A stretch of DNA of 56,288 bases from Methylobacterium sp. UNC378MF (GTDB lineage: Bacteria > Pseudomonadota > Alphaproteobacteria > Rhizobiales > Beijerinckiaceae), in assembly GCF_900103195.1 (NCBI RefSeq), contig NZ_FMWU01000037.1:1-56288 (forward strand). Reading direction: 5' to 3'. Positions within the stretch are counted from its first letter, which is position 1. Each line of letters starts with the position of its first letter. The position numbers and the translations under genes were made by a program. This document shows positions 48,360-56,288 of the stretch, one piece after another. The notes beneath the pieces are model-generated. The model worked only from the letters and a program-made list of their open reading frames with translations, was not told where the DNA came from and did not search any database.

Positions 48360-48872
48360 CTACGGAAGCGGCCGGTTGCGTCCGATCACCTCTGCCAATG
48401 CCGGGAAGCCGCCGGTCAGTTCGGCCGTGCCGATCCAGTAGCGCCGCCCGAACATCCGGTTCAGCCCGGACACAAACCGGGCCTGCCTCGTCCACGGGAG
48501 ATCGGCATCCGCTTCAGGATCGATCTCCAACTGGTACGAGCGGGCGGTCAGGACCCTCGTCGGTTTGACGGCTCGAATTGCCGTCCAGGGGATCCAGTCC
48601 GTTGAGAGACGCCGATCATAGATGCCGCGGGGCCCGACAGACACCACCGGTCCGCGCTGACGCAGCCTGGAGCCCCACACGATCGCGCCGAAGCCGAAGA
48701 ACACCAGGCCGAGATACATCTCGAACGCGCGAAAGCTGCCGCGTGTGGCGACCTGATCTCCGCTGCCGGAATGAGCCAAGATGATCCAGGCGCAGGCCGC
48801 GGCGAAGCCGCAGGATCCCAAGAACAGGGCCAGCGTCCGCGCGGACGAACGATAGATGTCGACGGCCCGCAT
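48360..48872 (-). CDS. Membrane protein with PH-like C-terminal domain
   Basis: The 170-residue protein starts behind GGAGGATC. Two membrane helices (about 12-34 and 50-68) are followed by a beta-rich domain (VVSVGPRGIYDRRLSTDWIP, WTAIRAVKPTRVLTARSYQL). This layout is that of STM3941-like bacterial PH-domain membrane proteins. Function unknown. Confidence 0.72.
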   Translation of the reverse strand: MRAVDIYRSSARTLALFLGSCGFAAACAWIILAHSGSGDQVATRGSFRAFEMYLGLVFFGFGAIVWGSRLRQRGPVVSVGPRGIYDRRLSTDWIPWTAIRAVKPTRVLTARSYQLEIDPEADADLPWTRQARFVSGLNRMFGRRYWIGTAELTGGFPALAEVIGRNRPLP

Positions 48873-49155
48873 AGGGATCCTCCACCCCTGAAACGTTGAC
48901 GTTACCGCCCGGGCTTGGGGCCCGAGGTGTGGCCGGACACGGCGATCACCGAGGGCCGCGATGGAGCGCGGGACCCGCCGTCACGCCGCGGCGCGCGCAC
49001 GGATCGAACAGGCAGGTGCGGGGATGCGCGCGACAGGCATCCGGTGGACACGCTTGCGGCACGCAGGCCGTGCGACATGGGCTCGCCACGCGCCGGCTAT
49101 CGGCTGCCGTGCCCTCCGCTCAACCCGGGCGGCGCCGGACCTGCGCGGCCCGGCT

Positions 49156-49533
49156 TCACCGGCCCGAGCGGCGGATCAGGCTCTTGAGGCGCTGGTCGGC
49201 GGTATCGAGGCGCTCGGCGATGCCGCGCCGGATGCACTTCCCGACGGAATCGCCCGCGTAGAACCCGACCGTCTGATCCTGAGCCCGGCAGGACTGGATC
49301 GGCGGCCAAGCCACCACCCCGGCGACGACCAGCAGCACGACCAGGCAGTCGACGACGAGCCAACCCTTCCAGCCGAGCCGGAAGCCGCGCACCCGCGCGG
49401 GCGCCCGGCTCCGGCGGGCCGGCCGGTTCGCCGCGTCCGGACCGACCCGCGCCATGCGGGCGCGGAACTGGGCCTCCTCGATGGCATCCGGCGCGCGGCT
49501 GGATGAGGCCGGGAGGAGCGGGCGGCTGGACAT
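49156..49533 (-). CDS. Single-pass membrane protein, unknown
   Basis: The 125-residue protein has a basic cytoplasmic N-terminus (about 1-55), one membrane helix (WLVVDCLVVLLVVAGVVAW, about 58-77) and a short outside domain with two Cys (QSCRAQDQTVGFYAGDSVGK, C). The start follows GAGG. It is similar in layout to the next gene upstream. Function unknown. Confidence 0.65.
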   Translation of the reverse strand: MSSRPLLPASSSRAPDAIEEAQFRARMARVGPDAANRPARRSRAPARVRGFRLGWKGWLVVDCLVVLLVVAGVVAWPPIQSCRAQDQTVGFYAGDSVGKCIRRGIAERLDTADQRLKSLIRRSGR

Positions 49534-49590
49534 GGCGGCCTCACAGGAGACGGTTCGGGGTGGATCGGCGCGGCGCGATGCGCCCGGGAC

Positions 49591-49917
49591 TCAATTGATA
49601 AGCCGCTTCAGGAGCGCGAGATTCTCCTGAATCGAGAGGACGTTGCCGAGCATCTCGGTGCGCGCGCATGCGCCGGTCCCGACGAGCCCGAGCCAGCCTG
49701 CCGCCGGAGGGGCGCTGCAATCGGCGAAGCTGCCGTACAGGAACAGCGCCGCCGGCACCGCGAGGGCCGAGAGCTTCATCAGCGAGACGAGCCGTCCGAA
49801 AACGCTCTTGCGCGGACGCCGCGTCTCCCGATCCTCGTCCCAGGCCCCGTCATCCGGCTCCCAGGCATAGCGGTCCGCTTGATACGCCGCGTCGATGTCC
49901 CGGTCCCGGCGATACAT
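49591..49917 (-). CDS. Single-pass membrane protein, unknown
   Basis: The 108-residue protein has a charged N-terminus (MYRRDRDIDAAYQADRYAWE), one membrane helix (about 47-66, LSALAVPAALFLYGSFADC) and a short outside part with two Cys. It precedes the other single-pass gene by 57 bases, and the two are likely co-transcribed. Function unknown. Confidence 0.65.
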   Translation of the reverse strand: MYRRDRDIDAAYQADRYAWEPDDGAWDEDRETRRPRKSVFGRLVSLMKLSALAVPAALFLYGSFADCSAPPAAGWLGLVGTGACARTEMLGNVLSIQENLALLKRLIN

Positions 49918-50022
49918 GGCGATCGTGTGCTCGGTCTGATCAAGTCAGTCCGAGACTGCCACGCTTTCGTGAAGCCCAACCTAAGGGAAATGTTTAAGTT
50001 CGGCTGAACGGGCGGCCGCGCT

Positions 50023-50388
50023 TCAGGCGGCGAGCGCCCGCTTCACCGTGGCGCGCAGATCCGCCAGGGAGAAGGGCTTGGTCAGCACGTCGGTGACGAT
50101 GGCATCGAGTCCGCGCGCGCGCTCGCGCTGATCGGCGAAGCCGGTCATCAGCAGGATGGTCAGGTCGGGGAAGTCGCGCTTGGCGGCGAGGGCCAGCGCG
50201 ATGCCGTCCATGAGCGGCATGCGGATATCGGTGAGCATCAGATCGAAGCCGCCATCGGCCTCGTTGAGGCGGTCGAGCCCGTCGCTGCCGTCGTTGGCCG
50301 TGACGACCGCGTGGCCGTCGATCTCGAGTCCCCGCTTGAGGAAGCCCCGGACGGTCTCTTCGTCATCCACCAGGAGGATGCGCGCCAT
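50023..50388 (-). CDS. cpdR: Response regulator CpdR
   Basis: The 121-residue protein is a single receiver domain. Acidic pocket residues lie in LLVDDEE (8-10), with phosphorylated Asp54 (LTDIRMPLMDG), Thr82 and Lys104 (TKPFSLADLR). No output domain is present. The sequence MARILLVDDEETVRGFLKRG and LLMTGFADQRERARGLDA closely follow CpdR of Caulobacter. CpdR, when unphosphorylated, acts as a ClpXP adaptor in cell-cycle proteolysis. The gene stands alone here. Confidence 0.9.
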   Translation of the reverse strand: MARILLVDDEETVRGFLKRGLEIDGHAVVTANDGSDGLDRLNEADGGFDLMLTDIRMPLMDGIALALAAKRDFPDLTILLMTGFADQRERARGLDAIVTDVLTKPFSLADLRATVKRALAA

Positions 50389-50552
50389 GTGGTTCCGTAA
50401 CCGTCCTCGAAATCAGGCGGCATCCCGCTGGGATGACGCGAGCGCCCAAACGCCGACAGACACAGACGCGCTCGCCATCTGTCAAGACGCCGCGCGTCGA
50501 AATAGCCCTGGCATCGCGTCGCGGGGCGAAAATGCCGCGCCGCCGAAGGCGA

Positions 50553-51119
50553 TCAGGCGTCGAACAGATCCGGGGCGCTGTCGCCGTAATCGACGACGCC
50601 GACGAAGGGCAGCTGGCGGAACGCATGGGCGGCGTCCATCCCGTAGCCCACGACGAACACGTCGGGGCAGGTGAAGCCGACGAAATCCGCGTCGATCGTC
50701 ACGGCGCGCTTGCCCGGCTTCTCCAGCAGCACCGCGGTGAGCACGCGCCGGGCGCCCCGGGCCATCAGCAGGTCTTTGGCGAAGACGACGGTCCGGCCCG
50801 ATTCCAGGATATCGTCCACGAGCAGCACGTCCCGCCCGCGCACCTCGCTCTGCACGTCGCGCAGGATCTCGACCTGTCCGCTGGAGACGGTCCCCGTGCG
50901 GTAGCTCGACAGGTGCACGAATTCGACCTGCGGCGCGAGCCCGACCCGGTGCAGCGCCCGGAGCAGATCGGCTGCGAACATGAAGCTGCCCTTGAGCACC
51001 GCCACGACGAGGAGGTTCTCGGGCTGCGCGGCCTGGATCTCGCGGGCGAGCTCGTCGTTGCGCTTGGCGATGGCCGCCTCGTCGAACAAGGTTCGGACGC
51101 GCCGTTCAGGGATGCTCAT
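50553..51119 (-). CDS. hpt: Hypoxanthine phosphoribosyltransferase
   Basis: The 188-residue purine-salvage enzyme joins hypoxanthine (and usually guanine) to PRPP to give IMP or GMP. The PRPP-binding motif VLLVDDILESGRT spans 98-110. Other family blocks are VVAVLKGSFMFAADLLRAL (about 38-56), the active-site loop SSYRTGTVSSG (71-81) and the C-terminal FVGFTCPDVFVVGYGMD. Length is normal. It lies upstream of cpdR on the same strand with a 164-base gap. Confidence 0.93.
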   Translation of the reverse strand: MSIPERRVRTLFDEAAIAKRNDELAREIQAAQPENLLVVAVLKGSFMFAADLLRALHRVGLAPQVEFVHLSSYRTGTVSSGQVEILRDVQSEVRGRDVLLVDDILESGRTVVFAKDLLMARGARRVLTAVLLEKPGKRAVTIDADFVGFTCPDVFVVGYGMDAAHAFRQLPFVGVVDYGDSAPDLFDA

Positions 51120-51267
51120 CTCTCGTGTCCCGAAGCCCGGTCGCGGGGCGGTATCCGCCGCGCTCGGAGACGGTCTTAGCGTCCCGGGCGCGCGCGGGAA
51201 ACTCCGGATCCGAAACGACCACCCGGCGCCGTCATGCGGTGCGGCCGGGACCCGCGCGATGGCGGTG

Positions 51268-51603
51268 TCAGGCTTCGGCCGCCGGCCGGAACGGACGGAG
51301 CAGACGGGTCAGCCGGCGCCTGCGTGGCGGGGTCCTGCCGGTGTGCGGCTCCGGCCCATTCGCATCGTTCGGCTCGCCACGCTCGTTCGCTTCGCCATGC
51401 CGGACCTGCTCCAGCACGTCCGTCACGATGCGGGGGATGGGGCGCGCATGCTCCTCCAGGAGCAGCGAGGCGGTCCAGAGCCGGCCGGCATTTGCGAGCG
51501 GCAATGTCCCCTGCTTCAGGCGCTCCATCAGCATCCGGTCGGCCAGCGAGGCCGCAAGGGCGCTCACGATTTCGAGCTGATCCTGCTGTGTCGTGGTCTT
51601 CAT
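51268..51603 (-). CDS. Small hypothetical protein
   Basis: The 111-residue protein starts MKTTTQQDQLEIVSALAASL. It is helical in its first 70 residues (DRMLMERLKQGTLPLANAGR, LLEEHARPIPRIVTDVLEQV) with a basic tail (RTPPRRRRLTRLLRPFRP). The frame is open further upstream, but this start gives the most protein-like product. The family is not recognised. Confidence 0.6.
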   Translation of the reverse strand: MKTTTQQDQLEIVSALAASLADRMLMERLKQGTLPLANAGRLWTASLLLEEHARPIPRIVTDVLEQVRHGEANERGEPNDANGPEPHTGRTPPRRRRLTRLLRPFRPAAEA

Positions 51604-51801
51604 GTCAGTCTTCACGCCAACGAAGATAATTAGCTCCCATTGATGACTGTATGCGGCCAAATAGGGCGATTCTATAACATGCACGTCTTGGGAGGCCGGC
51701 CGTGTCCAGTTCGGCTTCGGCGCGGCGCACCCGCGTCATCGGGTTCGGTGCGCGCTGGCACGGGCCCGATCCGACCGATGGCCGCATGCCCGCGCAAGCA
51801 A

Positions 51802-51828
51802 AAGGGGCTGGCGATCCGCCAACCCCTT
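51802..51828 (-). terminator. Rho-independent terminator of tRNA-His
   Basis: On the minus strand AAGGGGTTGGCG pairs with CGCCAGCCCCTT (one G-T pair) around a 3-base loop, and TTTTGCTT follows. It begins 21 bases after the encoded CCA. Confidence 0.75.
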
Positions 51829-51851
51829 GCGCCGTCGAGCTGAATGGATGG

Positions 51852-51925
51852 TACCACCGCCCCGGCTCGAACGGGGGACCCCCAGATCCACAATCTGGTG
51901 CTCTAACCAACTGAGCTACGGCGGC
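51852..51925 (-). tRNA. tRNA-His (anticodon GTG), A73 without G-1
   Basis: The minus strand gives acceptor GCCGCCG/CGGTGGT with a G1-T72 wobble, D arm GCTCAGTTGGTTAGAGC, anticodon loop with GTG, and T arm CCCCGTTCGAGCCGGGG. The discriminator is A73 and CCA is encoded at 51849-51851. The base before G1 is T, so there is no genomic G-1. This is the variant known in a subset of Alphaproteobacteria with an altered HisRS. Confidence 0.95.
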
Positions 51926-52097
51926 ACTGGCGCGGGGTGTATCGTGGGCCGCGGCAGTTTTCAAGGCGATGTGTGCACGGGATTTGGACTCCGCGGATAG
52001 AGCCCTCCGGGCCCCTGCGCCCGGGAGACGCGCGGCCCGGGGCACGCCCCCGTTTGCAACGGGATCGGGCCCGGCTGTAACTGCGGCGTCAAGGCCG

Positions 52098-54077
52098 ATG
52101 CGTCGGCCTGGCCCATCGGACGGACCGGAGGCGAAGAAGCGGACCGTGAGCGCGCGACAGCCAGCGGGCGCCGCCGGTGGGGGCAGGGCACCCGGCGACG
52201 GATCGGCCGATGTCCCGGCTCGGGCGGCTGTCCGGCCGGGCCGACGGGCTCGTCGGCGCTGGGCCGGCATCGGCCTCGTCCAGGCACCGGGACGGCTGCG
52301 CAGCCTCGTCCGCCGCAGTGAAGGAGGGCTCGTCGCCCTCGCGACCCTGGTGGGCTGCGTCGCCGGCGTGGCGGTCTCCGCCATGACCTGGATCACCCAG
52401 AGCCTGCGCGAGATCCTCTACCAGCTGCCCGCGGGCGCGCGTCTCAGCGCGGTCGATGCCGTGTCTCCCGTGCTCCTGCTCGTGGGCCCATGCCTGGGCG
52501 GCGCCGTCCTCGGCCTGGTGATCATCGCCGCCAATTACATCCGCGGCCCGCGCAAGCGCCCGGCCATCGACCCGATCGAGGCGAACGCCCTGCATGGCGG
52601 CCGGATGTCCCTGCGCGACAGCCTCTATCTCGCCTTCCAGAACGTCATCTCGAACGGGTCCGGAGCCTCGGTGGGGCTTGAAGCCGGTTACACCCAGATC
52701 GCCTCCGGACTCGCCTCGCGGTTGGGCATCGCCTTCGAGGTGCGGCGCAGCGACCTGCGCACCCTGGTGGGCTGCGGCGCCGCCGGGGCCATCGCGGCCG
52801 GTTTCGGCGCGCCGCTCGCGGGGGCCTTCTACGCCTTCGAGCTGATCATCGGCACCTATTCCATCGCCACCCTGACACCCGTCGTCGTCGCCGCGCTCTG
52901 CGGCAACCTGATCTCCCGGTCGCTGATCGCAGCCCAGCCCCTGGTCGACCTCGGCGACATGCAGGCGGTCACGACCTCGCATGTCACCAGCCTGGAGATC
53001 CTGCCGAGCCTCGCCCTCGGGCTGGTCTGCGCGGGCCTCGGGATCCTGATCATGCGCGGGGTCACCCTGGTCGAGCGCCTGGTCCAGGCATCGGGCGTCC
53101 CGCGGGTGGCGGCGCCCGCCTTCGGGGGCCTGTGCGTCGGCGCGCTGGCGCTGCTGGCGACGCCGCAGGTGCTCTCGGGCGGCCACGGCGCCCTGCACAT
53201 GCATTTCGCCGCCGAGGGGCAGGGGCACGGCATCGCGGTCCTGGCAGGGCTGTTCGCCGCCAAGGCCACGGCCTCGGCGATCTCGATTGGCTCGGGCTTC
53301 CGGGGCGGCCTGTTCTTCGCCTCCCTGTTCCTGGGCGCCATCGCCGGCAAGCTGTTCGCGGCCCTCGCCCCCGTGCTGGTGCCGCCGCTCGCGGATTTCG
53401 GCCTCACGCCGCTCGCCTACGCGGTGATCGGCATGAGCGCGCTGGCGGTGGCGGTGATCGGCGGGCCGCTCACCATGACGTTCCTGGCGCTGGAGGTCAC
53501 CGGCAGCCTGCCGATCACCGGCGTCGTGCTGGCGGCGGTGATCGCGTCCTCGCTGACCGTGCGCAAGACCTTCGGCTACTCCTTCGCCACCTGGCGCTTC
53601 CACCTGCGCGGCGAGAGCATCCGCAGCCCCCACGATGTCGGCTGGATCCGCTCGCTCACCGTCGGCCGGCTGATGCGGCGCAATCCCGGCACCGTGGCTC
53701 TGGACACGCCGCTGCCCACCTTCCTGCGCGCGCACCCCCTCGGCTCGCCCTCCCGGGTGATCGTCGTGGACGGGCGCGGACGCTATGCCGGGATCGTGAA
53801 CGTGCCGGAGGCGCACGCGGCCGCCCGGGATTCCGCCGCCGACGCGCAGCCCGTGCTCGCCGACCTGCTCCTGCACGCGGACGATTTCCTCACGCCGGGC
53901 ATGAACGCCAAGGACGCCGCCGCCGCCTTCGACCGGACGGAGAGCGAGGCGCTCGCGGTGGTCGAGAGCGTCGAGAGCCGGAAGGTGCTGGGCCTGCTCA
54001 CCGAGAGCCACACGCTCAAGCGCTACAGCGAGGAACTCGACCGCCAACGCCGGGCGATGGCCGGCGAAACCGACTGA
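52098..54077 (+). CDS. ClC-family chloride channel/transporter with C-terminal CBS region
   Basis: The protein is 659 residues from this ATG. The start is uncertain: the frame is open from 51969, and a GTG at 52146 is also possible. The ClC core has the first selectivity loop GSGASVGLEAGYTQ, keeping the gating Glu (GLEAG in place of the usual GREGP). GFGAPLAGAFYAFE and GSGFRGGLFFASLFLGA, the GxFxP-type loop, follow. After the last helix comes a CBS-like pair (about 530-650, SRVIVVDGRGRYAGIVNV, EALAVVESVESRKVLGLLTE). It moves Cl- or other anions across the inner membrane. The N-terminal 60 residues are basic and disordered. Confidence 0.88.
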   Translation: MRRPGPSDGPEAKKRTVSARQPAGAAGGGRAPGDGSADVPARAAVRPGRRARRRWAGIGLVQAPGRLRSLVRRSEGGLVALATLVGCVAGVAVSAMTWITQSLREILYQLPAGARLSAVDAVSPVLLLVGPCLGGAVLGLVIIAANYIRGPRKRPAIDPIEANALHGGRMSLRDSLYLAFQNVISNGSGASVGLEAGYTQIASGLASRLGIAFEVRRSDLRTLVGCGAAGAIAAGFGAPLAGAFYAFELIIGTYSIATLTPVVVAALCGNLISRSLIAAQPLVDLGDMQAVTTSHVTSLEILPSLALGLVCAGLGILIMRGVTLVERLVQASGVPRVAAPAFGGLCVGALALLATPQVLSGGHGALHMHFAAEGQGHGIAVLAGLFAAKATASAISIGSGFRGGLFFASLFLGAIAGKLFAALAPVLVPPLADFGLTPLAYAVIGMSALAVAVIGGPLTMTFLALEVTGSLPITGVVLAAVIASSLTVRKTFGYSFATWRFHLRGESIRSPHDVGWIRSLTVGRLMRRNPGTVALDTPLPTFLRAHPLGSPSRVIVVDGRGRYAGIVNVPEAHAAARDSAADAQPVLADLLLHADDFLTPGMNAKDAAAAFDRTESEALAVVESVESRKVLGLLTESHTLKRYSEELDRQRRAMAGETD

Positions 54078-54179
54078 TTGTCAGGCCGGCCTGTTGACCG
54101 GAGACCCTTCTCCGCCACCCTGGCGCCCACGACCGGAGCTTGCTGCAAGGCCCGGTATCCGACACTCTTGAGAGGACCC

Positions 54180-55271
54180 ATGGCCGATCAGACCAGCAGC
54201 CCGCAGCGCCGCTACCGCATCGCGGTGATCCCCGGCGACGGCATCGGCAAGGAGGTGGTGCCCGAAGGCGTGCGCGTGCTGGAGCAGGCGGCCAAGCGGC
54301 ACGGCTTCTCGCTCCAGCTCGACTGGTTCGATTTCGCGAGCTGCGACTATTACGAGACGCACGGCCGGATGATGCCGGAAGACTGGAAGGCGCGGATCGA
54401 GACCCACGACGCGATCTATTTCGGTGCGGTCGGCATGCCCGAGCGGGTGCCCGACCACATCTCCCTCTGGGGCTCGCTGATCCTGTTCCGACGGGAATTC
54501 GACCAATACGCCAACCTGCGCCCGGTGCGGCTGATGCCGGGGGTGAAGTGCCCGCTGGCCGACCGCAAGCCCGGCGACATCGACTTCTGGGTGGTCCGCG
54601 AGAACACCGAGGGCGAGTACTCGAACGCGGGCGGCCGGATGTTCGCCGGCACCGATCGGGAGTTCGCCCTGCAGGAAACGATCATGACCCGGCACGGGAC
54701 GGACCGGATCCTCAAATTCGCCTTCGAGCTGGCCCAGAAGCGCCCGAAGAAGCACCTGACCTCGGCCACGAAGTCGAACGGCATCTCGATCACCATGCCG
54801 TACTGGGACGAGCGGGTGAAAGCGGTGGCCGAATCCTACCCGGACGTCCGGTGGGACCAGTACCACATCGACATCCTGACCGCGCATTTCGTCCTGAACC
54901 CGGACCGGTTCGACGTGGTGGTCGCCTCCAACCTGTTCGGCGACATCCTGTCGGATCTGGGGCCCGCCTGCACGGGCACGATCGGCATCGCGCCGTCCGG
55001 CAACATCAACCCGGAGCGGGTGCACCCTTCCGTGTTCGAGCCGGTCCACGGCTCGGCGCCGGACATTGCCGGCCAGGGGATCGCCAATCCGATCGGCCAG
55101 ATCTGGTCGGGGGCGATGATGCTGGAGCATCTCGGCGAGCACGCGGCGGCGGCCGAGATCGTCGGCGGGATCGAGCGGGTGCTGTCCGAGCGGACGCTGC
55201 GCACCCGCGACCTCGGCGGCAACGCCGACACGCAGGCCTGCGGCAAGGCGGTGGCGCAGGCGCTGGGATAG
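54180..55271 (+). CDS. Tartrate/D-malate dehydrogenase (isopropylmalate-dehydrogenase family)
   Basis: The 363-residue NAD-dependent decarboxylating dehydrogenase starts MADQTSSPQRRYRIAVIPGD behind GAGAGGA. Family blocks: IPGDGIGKEVVPEG near 17-30, SLWGSLILFRREFDQYANLRP (about 97-117), VVRENTEGEYSNAGG (about 139-153), NLFGDILSDLGPA (about 255-267) and FEPVHGSAPDIAGQGIANP (about 285-303). The SLWG and YSNAGGR blocks point to tartrate/D-malate dehydrogenase rather than LeuB. It should give NADH plus CO2. It is convergent with dxs. Confidence 0.9.
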   Translation: MADQTSSPQRRYRIAVIPGDGIGKEVVPEGVRVLEQAAKRHGFSLQLDWFDFASCDYYETHGRMMPEDWKARIETHDAIYFGAVGMPERVPDHISLWGSLILFRREFDQYANLRPVRLMPGVKCPLADRKPGDIDFWVVRENTEGEYSNAGGRMFAGTDREFALQETIMTRHGTDRILKFAFELAQKRPKKHLTSATKSNGISITMPYWDERVKAVAESYPDVRWDQYHIDILTAHFVLNPDRFDVVVASNLFGDILSDLGPACTGTIGIAPSGNINPERVHPSVFEPVHGSAPDIAGQGIANPIGQIWSGAMMLEHLGEHAAAAEIVGGIERVLSERTLRTRDLGGNADTQACGKAVAQALG

Positions 55272-55352
55272 GCGCCGGGGTAGGCGCCGGGGTAGGGGCG
55301 GCTTTGGCGACCCTGCTTCAGTCTGAGGGCTGCGCAGGATGAGGCGCGGGTC

Positions 55353-55374
55353 CCCTCTCCCGCACGGGAGAGGG
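55353..55374. terminator. Perfect hairpin between convergent genes (CCCTCTCCCG repeat type)
   Basis: CCCTCTCCCG pairs perfectly with CGGGAGAGGG over 10 bases with CA between. The same motif recurs in intergenic regions of many proteobacteria. Lying between the tail-to-tail dehydrogenase and dxs genes, it may end transcription from both sides. Confidence 0.65.
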
Positions 55375-55409
55375 AGCCTGTCGCGCTTCGCTCCGCCGAA
55401 CGGCAGGGT

Positions 55410-56288
55410 TCAGCGCGGCCGGCGGCGCACGCTCACGACGTTGCTGGCCGGCTCCGCCTTGCCGGAGGCTGCCGGCAATGTGTCGAGGGCTGTCTGGACG
55501 ATGGTTTTGGCATCGAGCCCGGCCTCGGCGTACATCTTCTCGGGGCTGTCGTGGTCCTGGTAGGCGTCCGGCAGCGTCAGCGTCCGCACCCGCACCTGGC
55601 CCGCATCCAGCGCGCCCCGCTCGGCCAGCAGGTGCAGCACCATCGCGCCGAACCCGCCGCGCGAGCCCTCCTCGATCGTGAGCAGAACCTCGTGCTCCCG
55701 CGCCAGATCCAGGATCAGCGCCTCGTCCAGAGGCTTGGCAAACCGCGCATCCGCGACCGTCACCGCAACCCCCTGCTCCGAGAGCGTGTCGGCCGCCTTC
55801 AAGGCCTCCGACAGGCGCGTGCCCAGGCTCAGGATCGCAACCCGCGCCTCCCCGTCGCGGCGCACCACACGGCCCTTGCCGACGGCCAGGACCTCGCCCC
55901 GCTCCGGAAGCTCGACACCCACGCCCTCGCCGCGCGGGTAGCGCAGCGCGATCGGGCCGCTGTCATGCGCGTGCGCCGTCGCCACCATGTGCACCAGCTC
56001 CGCCTCGTCGGAAGCCGCCATCACGGTCATGTTCGGCAGGCAGCACAGATACGCCAGGTCGAACGCCCCCGCATGCGTCGCCCCGTCCGCACCCACCAGA
56101 CCCGCCCGGTCCAGGCAGAACCGCACGGGCAGGTTCTGCAGCGCCACATCGTGCACCACCTGGTCGTAGGCCCGCTGCAGGAAGGTCGAGTAGATCGCCA
56201 CGAACGGCCGGTAGCCCTCCGTCGCCAGTCCCCCCGCGAACGTCACCGCGTGCTGCTCGGCGATGCCGACGTCGAAGGTCTTGTCCGG
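55410..56288 (-). CDS. dxs: 1-deoxy-D-xylulose-5-phosphate synthase, C-terminal part, cut by right edge
   Basis: About 292 codons are visible, and the frame continues past the right edge (FDVGIAEQHAVTFAGGLATE at the border). This is the central and C-terminal part of DXS, the first enzyme of the MEP isoprenoid pathway. It has the pyrimidine-binding domain (GIAEQHA with the catalytic Glu; FLQRAYDQVVHDVALQNLPV; DRAGLVGADGATHAGAFDLA) and the transketolase C-terminal domain (TIEEGSRGGFGAMVLHLLAE). The N-terminal TPP domain is outside the window. Confidence 0.95.
   Translation of the reverse strand, partial: PDKTFDVGIAEQHAVTFAGGLATEGYRPFVAIYSTFLQRAYDQVVHDVALQNLPVRFCLDRAGLVGADGATHAGAFDLAYLCCLPNMTVMAASDEAELVHMVATAHAHDSGPIALRYPRGEGVGVELPERGEVLAVGKGRVVRRDGEARVAILSLGTRLSEALKAADTLSEQGVAVTVADARFAKPLDEALILDLAREHEVLLTIEEGSRGGFGAMVLHLLAERGALDAGQVRVRTLTLPDAYQDHDSPEKMYAEAGLDAKTIVQTALDTLPAASGKAEPASNVVSVRRRPR

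Noticed and set aside
52089..54047. 652-codon minus-strand frame
   Set aside because: It is a shadow of the ClC gene.

Overview
The window is high-GC DNA from an alphaproteobacterium of the Rhizobiales, most likely Methylobacterium or a close relative. The call rests on the pairing of cpdR and a DUF1476 (ATPase zeta-type) protein, two DUF6894-type small proteins, many small secreted proteins, and a tRNA-His with A73 and no G-1. It is a chromosomal segment with one clear accessory-style survival module. There are no rRNA genes, no CRISPR and no intact insertion sequences.

Layout. (1) 1-7.2 kb: a type I secretion locus. It has the N-terminus of an RTX repeat protein cut by the left edge, an ABC exporter (PrtD/HlyB type), an HlyD-type adaptor, a secreted M23 peptidase and two unknown proteins. 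The genes are spread over both strands. Each transcription unit has a CRP-like palindrome (NGTGA-N6-TCACN) 100-150 bases before its first start codon. (2) 7.5-30.2 kb: a DUF6894-type protein and a Crp/Fnr-family regulator, then an anoxia/energy-stress module. The module holds four universal stress proteins, a cytochrome c, an ABC exporter half without ATPase, a zinc alcohol dehydrogenase, a triple-BON protein, phosphoketolase, a zeta-type F1-ATPase inhibitor homologue, a DUF6455 protein coupled to a Ca-type P-ATPase, acetate kinase behind a Pta remnant, and an MgtA-type P-ATPase coupled to a two-domain kinase. Eight FNR/FixK-like boxes sit 48-80 bases before the start codons of these units. 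Seven of the eight fit one 14-base consensus, TTGMGNTGGATCAA, within two mismatches. (3) 30.2-47 kb: a loose region with a PAS-PAS-XRE regulator, a chemoreceptor, an M42 aminopeptidase, an HExxH peptidase, a lytic transglycosylase, a cupin, many small secreted or membrane proteins, a broken transglutaminase, three copies of an inverted-repeat element and an IS3-transposase scrap. (4) 47.7-56.3 kb: core genes, namely tRNA-Thr, small membrane proteins, cpdR, hpt, tRNA-His, a ClC channel, a tartrate/malate dehydrogenase and the 3' part of dxs.

How it fits together. In the module, phosphoketolase can make acetyl phosphate from sugar phosphates, and acetate kinase can turn it into ATP and acetate without Pta, which survives here only as a fragment. 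The zeta-type protein could limit ATP hydrolysis by F1 while respiration is low. The alcohol dehydrogenase could dispose of reductant. The Usp and BON proteins and the cation pumps fit an FNR/FixK-type low-oxygen survival regulon. The regulon idea is inference from shared boxes and gene content.
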